Assembly: GCA_036897625.1 (NCBI GenBank)
Contig: JAYMTA010001300.1
Location: forward strand, 1-20,707
DNA from: Pelargonium cotyledonis
Lineage: Eukaryota; Streptophyta; Magnoliopsida; Geraniales; Geraniaceae
Reading direction: 5' to 3'
DNA length: 20,707 bases
Of this stretch, positions 8,202 through 17,677 are shown one piece after another; the stretch's first letter is position 1, and each line of letters starts with the position of its first letter. The notes beneath the pieces are model-generated. The model was not told where the DNA came from. It did not search any database and saw nothing but the letters and a program-made list of their open reading frames with translations. A program made the position numbers and the translations under genes.

Positions 8202-10951
8202 TTATTCATTTTCACCTTCGCATTCTCGAAAATCATCGTCCTCTGAATCTTCTTTACTATCGAAGAATTTGTCAAGATAATAAGAACAGTTACCATTCCA
8301 ATCGCCTCTATCAGCAGTGATTCGCCATTTCTGGTCAGCTATCATATCTGCACAGAGTCCCCATTCTAACATTTCTTCCTCCGTGTGATGGATCGCCAAA
8401 CTGTATTCTCCGCCCTCTCCTAGCTGCATCACTCGGTACTCACAGTTCCCGGGATTGTTCAAGTGCTCGAATTGCTCGACTGTCCACTTGAACCACTTCA
8501 TCAGGAAGACCCGCAATGCTAGCCCGTGTGTCACGATTATGAGGTTTAGGTCATGGGAAGCGTCGTGATCGAGCCTGTGCAAGTCTATGTCCCTCCATAG
8601 CGATTCGAAAAAACCTGCATTATTCAGCATAATCTTTTCACTTGATGACGCCTAATCAATGAATCAACATTATTCTTCGTGTAACATTAACAGTATAGAC
8701 TAATTCTAAGCCTAAAAATTCATATTCACAACAGAAAAAAGATGAAATATAAAATAATATAATTCCAAAACTAACAGGTCGGTGTATCGTCTATACGAAG
8801 GCAAAAGGATACCAGCTTTCAGCAACAACAGGATCTGGCTAAACCAAACCAGATTATAGTTTATACAATTACCAATGTAATTTAAAGATAGACAATTATG
8901 TCGAGTTTTCGGTAATTTCTTGAAAGAGGTGAGCGCTTAACTCTTAAGGAAATTGCATTTGAAACAGGATTCATGCTTTTTAAGTTACAAAAAGAGCTAG
9001 CTATTGCATATTCTTGAATCAAGCTTCTCAAAATACAGACTTTCGACTTGCATTTGATCAATCTAAATAATGCATAGAAATGTAGCAACATATTGTTGTG
9101 CAAGTAACTATAGTTTATCTTTTATTTCTTTTATGATTCATTTTCAAGATTTTTGACATCCCTGACACGCCTAGTATTCCAGATCTCTAATCACTACTTA
9201 GTGATATATAAATGAGAGGGTTAACTGGAAAAGGAATTAAGCAAACATACAATCCTCTCGGTATTTCATCAATCAATGTTTTTAATTTATTTCTTACAAT
9301 ACTTCAAGAAACTATTAGCGCTTAAGAACAATAAACAACAGCAACTCTCTAACTACAATAGCAATAACCAAACCATTTCCGAATCAATGTTTGGGTTGAC
9401 TATATAATTCCATTAGCAAATCTCTTTGAGGTCCTCTACTTGAATTCTCCTTTGTCAAGCCAAGTGATATCATACCTTCTATCATTATTTTCTTCATGTT
9501 AACTTAGGTGTACCCTACCCCCTTTTAGTTTCTCTTAACACGGCTGGTCCTAAGCCGTGTGAAGGAAAGGGTTTCATCAAACATCAGGACCAAGTTGCCC
9601 TTCTGTTGCTTTTAGATTTGATCAAAGATTAAAGGTAAGGAAAATAAAAAAAGGCACAAAAGAGCTAAACAAGTTGAGCTAAACCAAGTTTAATAACTCA
9701 AAGCTTTTAATGAACTTGATAAGTAAAAAAAAACAAACAAGATTTAGACTCTTAGTTGATAGTTAAGTACAATCTCATAAGCAAAAGCATCCACTAAGCC
9801 ATTTCCCGAAGAAAAAAAAGAGGGGTCTGCTACACGAGTTATGTAACATAACTCTTTGAGATCTCATCAAACCCTGATCCTCCACTCCGCTTCATCTTTC
9901 TAATGATGTCTCCTCCATTAACTCATGCAGCATCACAGTACTTTTTAATAGTTCTAGTTTCTACGGGCTAAATTTATCACATTTACTCGTGTGGTCACTA
10001 ACCATGGATTTTCCCAATTCATCAAGCTCACCAGATCCTTTCAACGATCTTATATTATTTTGACGACATATCTACATGATTTGATCAATTACATAAAGTT
10101 TGGAGGATTCAATACCCAATATTTACGTTTACTTCCAAAATCTCAATAATGCGAAACATAACAAAACTATAACACCACTGAGCGTGTGGATCAACAGAGA
10201 TAAAATTGTTCTAACTTAACTTCGAGTTTCAAGGTTCGAGATCTTGACAATGCTACTATGACAGAAATGGTCACCCAAACAATGATTCAATAGTTGCTAA
10301 CACTATTAGTTCCATAAATTCCAAAACTACAATAATAAAATAACTAATACTTGCATTTAAGAATACTAGTTCAAAAAATGACAAAATCCAATCCATACAA
10401 ATCAACAAACAAATTCAACTTTCCTAAAATAGCACAAAAAATCAATCAAACTATATACCAAAATGGATGCAGAAATAATGAAACTTACTGGAAACGCGAT
10501 CGAAGACGTCGGCGGCCGATTCTCCCCCCCGGCACCGGTAAAAAAACCGGCCGAATCGCTCCCGAGTCTGTTTGATCGCCAACATCCGGTCCTGCACCTG
10601 AAAATTCCCAAAATCTTGCTCTCTGATCCGACACTCTTCCCTGACTCCAATGATCCGCTTCTTCGAGAACGATCGCCCGACCTCTCGGAGGGTCGATCTG
10701 GTGCGCTCGTAGGGAGACACGTAGAAGTAAACGCGCCAGGCCAGCGAGGAGGCGTCGCCGGAGATCAACTCGTGTAGTTTGGCGCCGGCGAGGCGGGCCT
10801 GAGAGATGCCTTGAGGCGTCAGGTGGATTTTGTGGTCCGGTGTGGTGGTGTACGCCGCCGTGTCGAGGTTCCCCTGAGACTCGCCGTGCCGGACCAGGAT
10901 TATCCGCCGCGGAAGGCGCTTGACCTGAGCGTGGGGTTGCGTGTGGCCCAT
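8202..10951 (-). CDS. Histidine-phosphatase-superfamily protein (phosphoglycerate-mutase-like, AT74/DET1 type), 2 exons
   Basis: Exons 10951-10489 and 8614-8202 splice to 876 nt (291 residues). The intron is GT-AG (10488-8615) and the junction falls in a Ser codon (Ser155). The N-terminal ILVRHGESQGN carries the RHG motif with the phospho-accepting His22. SPYERT (Arg83), the acidic stretch REECRIREQDFG and the second catalytic motif VTHGLALR (His184) are all present, so the active site looks intact. Plant members of this group are annotated as phosphoglycerate-mutase-like AT74 proteins and resemble the yeast acid phosphatase Det1. The real substrate is unknown to me, and it should not be taken as a glycolytic mutase. 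The last 30 residues are acidic (EDSEDDDF). No signal peptide is evident, so it is probably cytosolic. It is convergent with GSH2 and shares the OCP3 strand. Confidence 0.92.
8615..10488 (-). other. Long intron of the AT74-like gene (1.87 kb)
   Basis: The donor is GTAAGT just after codon 154 and the acceptor is ATGCAG. The intron is AT-rich and has no convincing gene. It contains an 8-bp-stem hairpin at 9538-9560 (ACACGGCT, 7-nt loop, AGCCGTGT). It also has a 17-bp palindrome AGTTATGTAACATAACT at 9837-9853 and a degenerate dispersed repeat at about 9878-10005 that also occurs in OCP3 intron 1. Confidence 0.75.
9878..10005. repeat. Degenerate dispersed repeat, copy A
   Basis: The stretch containing TCCACTCCGCTTCATC, TTCTAGTTTCT and CGTGTGGTCACTAA is colinear with 13996-14165, which has TCCACCTCATC, TTCTAGTTTCT and CACGTGGTCACTAA in the same order and orientation. 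Similarity is patchy (roughly 65-75 percent in the best blocks by eye). It may be the decayed end of a retroposon, but that assignment is an inference. Confidence 0.4.
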
Positions 10952-11688
10952 TTCTTTATCGAGATTTTGACTATCGAATCTCGAACCGATTTCAAACCTG
11001 CTATAAACTGAAGATCTGTGGATTGATCGGAAAGTTCCTACAAAAATCGAACCGAGCTGAAATTGCTTCTTCTTCGTCGACGTCCTCTACAGTATATTCC
11101 GGTTCCCGACAAAAAAAAAGAAGATTTCTTTTTCACTTTTTTTGTACGGACACTTGTTTTTGGAATTAGATCTTAATTTTTTACGAGAAGATTTGTTTTA
11201 TATATACTAATATAAATATTTCATGATAAGATTGAATCTATTTATATTTTGCGTGTTTTTAATATAAAATTGTAGTTACTTTATTTGAAACAAATTATCT
11301 ATATGATCTGTATCAACCACGCCAACAAAATAATTGATGCGTTACATTTCAATAGCTTGTATTGAGCATTTTTATTTATTTCACTATTCATCAACTCGGT
11401 TGTCAAAATATTTAATCGATTATTTGAAACCCGACCTAAAATGAGTGCGTTCTAGCCCAACCGAAAAAGAGAACGGGTCTATTTTATGTAACCCAAACCC
11501 GAAAAAGAATTGGGACTCTTTCTGGTGCGAAGAGAGAGAATCAACGACAGCTCAGAGTGATAAGAGAGAATCGGCCAGAAATGAAGACTAAACTGAACAT
11601 ATATTGAAACTTTCAAGTACATTACATCAAAGCACCATATTGCCAAAAAAAAAAACAAAGATCAAAGCACATGCTTTTCCAGATGGGT
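10952..11688. other. Intergenic region between OCP3 and the AT74-like gene
   Basis: Holds the promoter and leader of the AT74-like gene (right next to 10951) and the 3' UTR of OCP3 (towards 11688); both genes are on the minus strand. It is AT-rich around 11140-11420. At 11426-11515 there is an ACCCGACC/GGGTCT/ACCCAAACCCGAA cluster like the inside of the hAT MITEs, but no terminal repeats are visible. No open frame resembles a protein. Confidence 0.5.
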
Positions 11689-14600
11689 TTACTGAGAATC
11701 AACAGGTTCGGGAACTGTCGACCGTTTATATGGCTTATGACCTATAGGAATCCCGTCTTCAAGGCGCTTGTCTTCAAACCACTTCAGGATCCTTTTACGA
11801 GGAATCTTCGTCACTTGCGTGATGCTGGTCACCATCGTGTTCTGAATTGTTTAACGGCAGAATGGAACACTCGTTAGTTCTAGTTTTCTAGAGAACGTGA
11901 AATGCAGTGTACACTACAGGTTGTTTCAAGGAAAATCGTATTGTTCGTCCAATAACAAGACATCAATAAGGGCAACTCAAGAAATAAAACATGATTAACA
12001 TGACATACAAATCATCCCGTGATAAAATCATATGAAACTGAGAAAAGGGTGGCTATGTGCCCGAAACTCCCATCATTATGGGATTTGAAGCGGGTCATTT
12101 ACGTAAACGACATGACCCTGCTTTATTTGGTACTTCTATATAGATTGTGTTCGTGAGTAGTTATGAGGCACCTTGAAACATTGTCTATTAATAGATAATA
12201 AGCACATTACGCATAGTAAATGTGAAGAGAAATTTTTACTTACAGTAGGGCGCTTCGATCTTCTATAAACTTTTTCAAGGGTTTGAATTTGTACTTTCTT
12301 CAGTCCTTTCTGAGCAGACCATCTGCTCTGCATGACATGAACTGGAACATTCTCCTCGGCCTCAGGTTCAACATCAACAATTGCAGGAATAGTTTCCACG
12401 GGTTGAGTTTTGGGCTCTGATACTTTTGTTGGTATAGTTGGTTTATCAGGTAAAGTAGCACTCAATAATAGAAGTTTGGGAGGAGGGTCGCGAAGTAATT
12501 GAAGAACAACAGCTCTATCTAGACAAACCTCGGCTGAAAGAAGTTTAATCTGCACAACATAAAACACATTTGGGTCTACAAAAGAGAACAAGTCTAAGCA
12601 ATAAGAAAAAAATGTCATCAAATTGAATTACTATTCAAGAATCAGAATGAGGTTTTCATTGTTCATGTTTGGATTAGGACTTTTCAGTCATGAAAATGAC
12701 ATTTTCGTTCTTGATTCTCACTCCTGTTCCATTTTTTTAAAAATCCAAATACTACCTAAGATCCTGAAACAACTTAAGCATTTGATTTCTTTCAGGCAAA
12801 ATGTTATGAATACACCAAAAGAAATTGAAGAAAGCTTCCGAAAGCCGATCTGGTGGCCACAACTTCGACATATTTGAATTTTTTTTGTGAATAACACATA
12901 TAATACTTACACTAGTTTTACGCCGACCAACTTTTAGTGCAGCGGCAAGCCTCCGAAGCTGCCAATTCTTTAGCTTTGCTAGTTCTTCATCTTCGTCTTC
13001 TTCTTCTTCCTCTTCCTCTTCCTCTTCCTCCTCCTCCTCATCATCATCATCATCATCATCTTCATCTTTACTATCATGCTGCAATGCCTCTATCACATGT
13101 CCATCTTTATCACTTTCTATATCATCCACAGATGAGCTGGTCAATTCTATATCATTATCTTCATCATCATCAACATCATCATCATCATCATCATCATCAC
13201 CACCCAGTGCTTCAGTTAGTGCTTGTTCAAGCATAGCAAAGTCCTCTTCAGTAAAATCATCGTCGTCATCATCATCATCCATGGATGAAGCATCATTCTT
13301 AAGATCTTTATCTAACTCCATAAATAGAGCCATAAAAGCATCATCATCCATGTCATCCTCATCTGCCTCAGAATCTTTACGAGGAGAACGTTGCTACAAA
13401 AGAAATAATTCAACCCTATCAGATTACAATTCAGATTAATAAACATAACAAATTATTAAGCTCGCAAAACCGAAGAAAATGAGAAGAAACAATAAGATTT
13501 CTATCTGAGTTTTGCTCATGCAAGTCTCATTCAAACATTTGATACATACATAACACCACATTACTTCCCATGACATTTCCAAGCAGACAATCCAGATCAT
13601 AATTATGTCATTCCACGAAACAAAACCAATAATCATTTTAAACAACTAGTGACACAATTCAAACAATCCTATCCAGGAATAATCTTCACCAGGTCTATAG
13701 CCGTAAGCATTAAATGAAAGCTTACGCAATATCATTAAAATGATTTTTTTTACAACCTTTTGATACTTATACAATATAAACAACAACAACAACAACAGCC
13801 AAATCATTTACCAAACAAGTACACGTATCCTTCATAAAACTTTGATGAATAGGAAAATTCCCGAAAATAATCAAATGAGCATAACGCCCCTTCGTTGGCT
13901 TGGTCATTAGCACGTTGTGTTTGCACAGATGCAAATTCCAGCCCAATCCATTGATATTACTGTCGAAACCCAGTATTGCTCCAACCCATGCAGTCTCCTC
14001 CTTCACTCCACCTCATCTAATAACTAATGCCATCTCCTTCTTTATGTCACGCATTAGTACATTACCTTTCTTACTTCTTTCCAATGTTAACTAATACCTA
14101 CTCCTACACTTTCTAGTTTCTCCTGACTGAACTCTCTCACTTTTTTCTCACGTGGTCACTAAACCCTCTACGTTGCAAACATCCAAATCACTTTACGCAT
14201 ATTCCATCATCTTATCTTCAACTGAAACTACCCCATCTCTTACTCCAGTAGCTTCATTGCAGGAAGGAAAACAGCCCACCTTAGATAGAGCTGACAATTT
14301 GGACCCGAACACACATTCTTGAGCCTATACATGAATCAGACCCGAAGTCCGAATTGCCAGCACTAACCTTAGAGACCTCAACATTAATCATTAAATTCAG
14401 GATTATACAACAAGAAGATAATGGATAACTACAAATTCTTTTCTCCAACCAAACAGAGACACTACAATTCTAAGGATAAACAATACAAAAAACAAGCAAC
14501 CAACTAAATTTCTCCGTAATTAATAATTTTCACCTCAAATTTCATCCCAAATATGCAATAACCTCGAGCTCTAAAGTGAAAATAGATAAAAATATCAACT

Positions 14601-14849
14601 TTAGCTACAGTAAAGCCGACAAATTGTGCTTTGGTTCAGGATTTGATTAGGGTTTACCTTCTTTTTCCTCTTGGAAGATGCAGAGCCGGTGCTCCGGCGG
14701 CGAGTGCAAGCGAGTGTTGAGAGACGAAGGCGGTGGCACGAAAAGCTCAGGCTGGTGGGTCTGAAGCGAGCCGAGAAATGACCTTCACTGCGAGAAGCTG
14801 GTAGGCACCGAATGGCCACTGAGGTCAGGAGCGACGAGCCACAAGCCAT
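11689..14849 (-). CDS. OCP3: OCP3-like homeodomain protein, 4 exons
   Basis: Exons 14849-14658, 13393-12911, 12549-12244 and 11841-11689, all in phase 0 with GT-AG introns, give 377 residues (Arabidopsis OCP3 is about 354). Residues 1-64 are rich in Ser, Arg and Thr with almost no acidic residues, as in an organelle transit peptide. Residues 65-201 are extremely acidic: eight Asp at 103-110, eight at 130-137, and seven Asp then fourteen Glu at 176-196. A basic segment KNWQLRRLAAALKVGRRK follows. The C-terminus (about 301-355) is a homeodomain-like helix-turn-helix with the third-helix signature WFEDKR at 348-353. In Arabidopsis OCP3 (overexpressor of cationic peroxidase 3) affects defence against necrotrophic fungi and drought or ABA responses. 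That role is transferred by homology. The 5' side is divergent from a SWEET gene. Confidence 0.93.
12990..13072 (-). repeat. Coding microsatellite for the Asp/Glu run of OCP3
   Basis: On the plus strand this reads as TCT/TCC repeats followed by a run of TCA. On the coding strand these are GAT and GAG/GAA codons for the Asp7-Glu14 tract (about residues 176-196) and flanking acids. Pure GAT runs are prone to slippage, so length differences between alleles are likely. Confidence 0.85.
13160..13206 (-). repeat. Second coding GAT microsatellite in OCP3
   Basis: A near-pure TCA run on the plus strand encodes the eight-Asp tract at residues 130-137 and the following DDDED. A third, shorter tract at about 13258-13280 encodes Asp103-110. 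Confidence 0.85.
13996..14165. repeat. Degenerate dispersed repeat, copy B (OCP3 intron 1)
   Basis: Colinear partner of 9878-10005; both end in a (C/T)GTGGTCACTAA block. It is preceded at about 13778-13796 by an (AAC)n run. The rest of the 1264-base OCP3 intron 1 shows no gene. Confidence 0.4.
14286..14365. mobile_element. 80-bp hAT-type mini-element with perfect 8-bp target duplication (OCP3 intron 1)
   Basis: It starts TAGAGCTGACAATTTGGACC and ends GGCAATTC-type sequence in inverse orientation (GAATTGCCAGCACTA). The terminal repeats are about 24 bases with a few mismatches. ACCTTAGA is found exactly on both sides (14278-14285 and 14366-14373). The element is almost all terminal repeat with about 30 bases inside, so it is among the smallest forms such an element can take. 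The perfect duplication suggests fairly recent insertion. Confidence 0.88.
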
Positions 14850-14953
14850 TGTTCTCCGAGCTCTGCCCTCTCTGTGTTCTTCTCAGTTCTCTCTGTAACG
14901 AGGTCAAGAAGATGAGATTGAATTCGGGTCGGGTTTTGAGAAATTTGCCAAAT

Positions 14954-14988
14954 AGAATGGAATGGGCCTAAGGCCCATTTTCCATTCT
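14954..14988. promoter_or_regulatory. Palindromic double site-II (TGGGCC) element upstream of OCP3
   Basis: AGAATGGA-ATGGGCCT is followed after one base by its inverse AGGCCCATTTTCCATTCT, with only a 2-base gap between the arms. It holds two TGGGCC/GGCCCA motifs head to head, 105-139 bases upstream of the OCP3 start. Site-II motifs are known to bind TCP factors and are common in promoters of plant genes for ribosomal and organellar proteins. A role here is inferred from motif and position. Confidence 0.6.
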
Positions 14989-15494
14989 CTTAGTAACAAA
15001 CGAATAAATGTGCGTCAAGTTTTGGCTAGATCCTCGCCGATTTTGTCCGATGTCGTTGAGTGGATAGATTCTCAACCATCCGACTTTATTTCTCCGCTTT
15101 TGGACACGGATTTGAGTTAATAAAATTATCTTATTGGTTAAACGATGATGTGACGTGCATAATATGCAGATTCGTTCAGTACAACTCGTTAATAGACAGA
15201 CGTAAGAAACTTGAATGTCCTATCGACCCGAGAGTAAAGTAATCAATGCCTTAGTCCACTCGAAGGTGTGGATGAAAAAGTGAAAAATTGTGAAGGATAA
15301 AATTGTAAAATCACATTAAATATTCAATACAAACTCATAAATCATCACTTATACATGTTACATGTTTTATTAATTATGTGAAGGCAAAAATCCCAAAAAA
15401 AAAAAAAAATAGGTGGTCCATCTGCCTCATTTTCCAATAATAATGTCCACAGAAACCAAAATTCATATCTTTTTGTCATTTCACTTCACTTCAC
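14989..15494. other. Shared upstream region of OCP3 and SWEET copy 1
   Basis: Divergent intergenic space. It is AT-rich, with a poly-A run near 15396-15409 and no recognisable gene. The OCP3 side is marked by the site-II palindrome and the SWEET side by a TATA box at 15495. Confidence 0.5.
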
Positions 15495-15501
15495 TATATA
15501 A
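15495..15501 (+). promoter_or_regulatory. TATA box of SWEET copy 1
   Basis: TATATAA lies 69 bases before the ATG at 15564, after CACTTCACTTCAC repeats. It predicts a start site near 15525-15530 and a short leader of about 35-40 bases. Position and sequence are both typical of plants. Confidence 0.55.
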
Positions 15502-15563
15502 TTTGTCTATTTAAATATTAGCTATTTATCACAAGCTTCTCTCAAGCTCCATTTCCTCCTCCC

Positions 15564-17677
15564 ATGGCTTCCTTGAGCTTCATTGTTGGCATTATTGGTA
15601 TGTTTCTTCAACTTCCTCCATCATTTTCTCTCTTTTAGCTTCTTTGGCCATTTCTTGTGTTTTGCTTATGTAACTCTTATAGTACAGATATATAATAACG
15701 TGAAGTAAAATAATATGAAGTTTCTCGAAATTGAACATAATGCCTTAAAACGCGAAATTAAACCTATAAACCGAGCAAAACTAAGAGTTCTGGTTTGTTG
15801 GCACGTTCTGCTTATTCCAAATAAGTTTCAACTCAATCCGTAAATTAATATTAACATTTCCATCCAAAATTGTTTCATCTCCTACATATGGCATGCCGAT
15901 CCTTCGCACATTTTTGTTGTAAGTAACAAATTATGTCTCGAGTTATTAGAAAAAGTGGTGCATACTTTGATATCACGAATTCGAGTAAGAAAAACTTACA
16001 TTTGCATTTCATTTTTGTTTTGTTTGCAGGGAATGTAATATCACTTTTGGTCTTTGTTTCTCCCATGTAAGTCTATGCCACAAGAAAATGAATGTTTTGT
16101 TTGCTTTCCTATAATTTGCTTGTTGGATGTGGATAAGATGGAAAATAAAGAAGATTGCTCACTTTTATCCATATATTATATAAATATATATATACATTAA
16201 AATTATGTAATTTTGTTACCATTTTATGCAGAAAAACATTCAGGCAAATTGTGAAGAAAAAATCAACAGAAAATTACAAAAGTGTTCCATACATAACAAC
16301 TCTATTAAGCACAAGTTTGTGGACATTTTATGGACTTTTGAAGCCTGGTGGTCTCCTTATAGTCACAGTCAATGGTGCTGGAGCTGTGGCTCAGCTCATC
16401 TATGTCACCATCTTCTTCATATATGCTCCCAAAAAGAGAAAGGTTCGGATTTAAATCGTCAACTTTAAAATTATTAATCATTCCCGTATTATTTGTATGC
16501 AGTGGCGGAGCCAGACTTGAGGGTCAGCATAGACACAGTTTTTGGATTATGACTAAAATGTTAGGCCACTAGTATTAGTTAAAGTGTTTTAGGAGGGATT
16601 GGATGAAGAATTTGACATAACTAAAACTGGTTAGAGGTTTTAGGGTGGGCATGTGCCTACTACGGCCCACCCTTGGCTCCGCCATTGTTTGCATATACTT
16701 ATTTTGCATTCAACATAATACAACTAGACTTCTTTTTCCTCATATTTTGTTCATTTTTCAGATTAAGACTGCGAAATTGGTTGGATTGATAGATTTTGGA
16801 TTCCTCGGTGTAGTGATTGCGATAACCCTAATCGTTCTCCATGGAGGTCTTCGGCTCATCTTCACTGGAGTTCTATGCACCGCGTTAACCACATGCATGT
16901 ACGCGTCGCCTTTAGCCGCCATGGTAAATATAAGCTTCCTACAAGCATTATTTGTCGCTTATTATTAAAGTATAAAGTTAAAACGAGACCTTCAACAAAT
17001 AGCGCAAAAAATTAGTTGATTCGTTGATATTCTAACATACTATCAGAACTGTGAAATTACGATAATCGAGTTGACAACTAGACTTATTGTGTGTTCATTT
17101 GATTGTGTGTGTGACAGGGAATAGTGATAAAGACCAAGAGTGTGGCCTATATGCCATTTTTACTCTCATTTTTCTTGTTCCTCAATGCTGGTGTTTGGTT
17201 GGTTTATGCTGTGCTTGTCAAGGACTTCTATATTGGAGTAAGTTACTTTTCGAATTAGAGCTGACAATTTGAAACGTGACACGTGATCTGACACAAACAC
17301 AACACGATTTTGCTTCACAAATTAACGCAATAGTCAAACATTTTTAATTTTAGGTACCAAATGTTATTGGATTTGTATTGGGATCAGCTCAGCTGATCAT
17401 ATATGCAGTTTATTTCAAGAACAAAACACCAATACAAGAACTAGAAGAAACCATGAAACAAGAACAAGATCCTCATGATTTGGTCAAGGAAGGAGGAGAC
17501 ATTGAAATGCCAGTTTATGAGAATGATGATCTGAAAAATAAGAGCCTCAACAAGGGCACGAGCCTCCAGAAACCGCCGATAAATCGACAATATAGCTTGC
17601 AGAAAATTGTGAAAACGTTTTCTCTGAATCAATATGAGTTGCAGGCTATTGGAATTCACGGAGATGGCCACCAATGA
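15564..17677 (+). CDS. SWEET17: SWEET bidirectional sugar transporter, SWEET16/17 clade (tandem copy 1)
   Basis: Exons 15564-15597, 16030-16066, 16232-16442, 16762-16923, 17118-17237 and 17354-17677 give 295 residues. The protein has two three-helix MtN3/SWEET repeats (about residues 6-94 and 128-212) around a linking helix, seven membrane segments in all. Conserved prolines Pro23, Pro43, Pro144 and Pro161 and the pore asparagines Asn71 (TVNG) and Asn191 (VPN) are all present. The closest family is clade IV (SWEET16/17), which moves fructose and other hexoses across the vacuole membrane. The substrate here is inferred. Exon 5 encodes GIVIKTKSV where relatives have KTVVTTKSV. The C-terminal tail (about 80 residues) is unusually long, starting acidic and ending basic. 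The 16-versus-17 label is uncertain because the locus holds a tandem pair. Confidence 0.93.
16500..16687. mobile_element. hAT-like MITE with CAGTGGCGGAGCCAG ends in SWEET copy 1 intron 3
   Basis: The left end is CAGTGGCGGAGCCAG and the right end CTTGGCTCCGCCATTG, giving inverted repeats of 15-16 bases. The flanks TTTGTATG (16492-16499) and TTTGCATA (16688-16695) agree at six of eight positions, an eroded 8-bp target duplication. The 188-base element has no coding capacity and fills more than half of a 319-base intron. Its ends differ from the TAGAGSTG family elsewhere in the window. Confidence 0.82.
17256..17340. mobile_element. One-ended hAT-MITE remnant in SWEET copy 1 intron 5
   Basis: It begins TAGAGCTGACAATTTGAAAC, a good match to the family's terminal repeat, and continues into GACACGTGATCTGACACAAA and AACACAACACGA motifs. 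The other end is not visible before the exon 6 acceptor at 17353, so it is truncated or eroded. Confidence 0.5.

Noticed and set aside
9837-9853. 17-bp palindrome AGTTATGTAACATAACT in the AT74-like intron
   Set aside because: Short, AT-rich and isolated; no associated gene, repeat pair or known operator in a plant intron.
10463-10777. Plus-strand 104-residue open frame
   Set aside because: Antisense to exon 1 of the AT74-like gene, whose RHG motif and family match are clear. It lacks any recognisable domain.
12937-13236. Plus-strand open frame rich in His, Leu and Pro
   Set aside because: It is the antisense shadow of the OCP3 acidic tract: GAT/GAG repeats read backwards give His, Leu and Pro codons.
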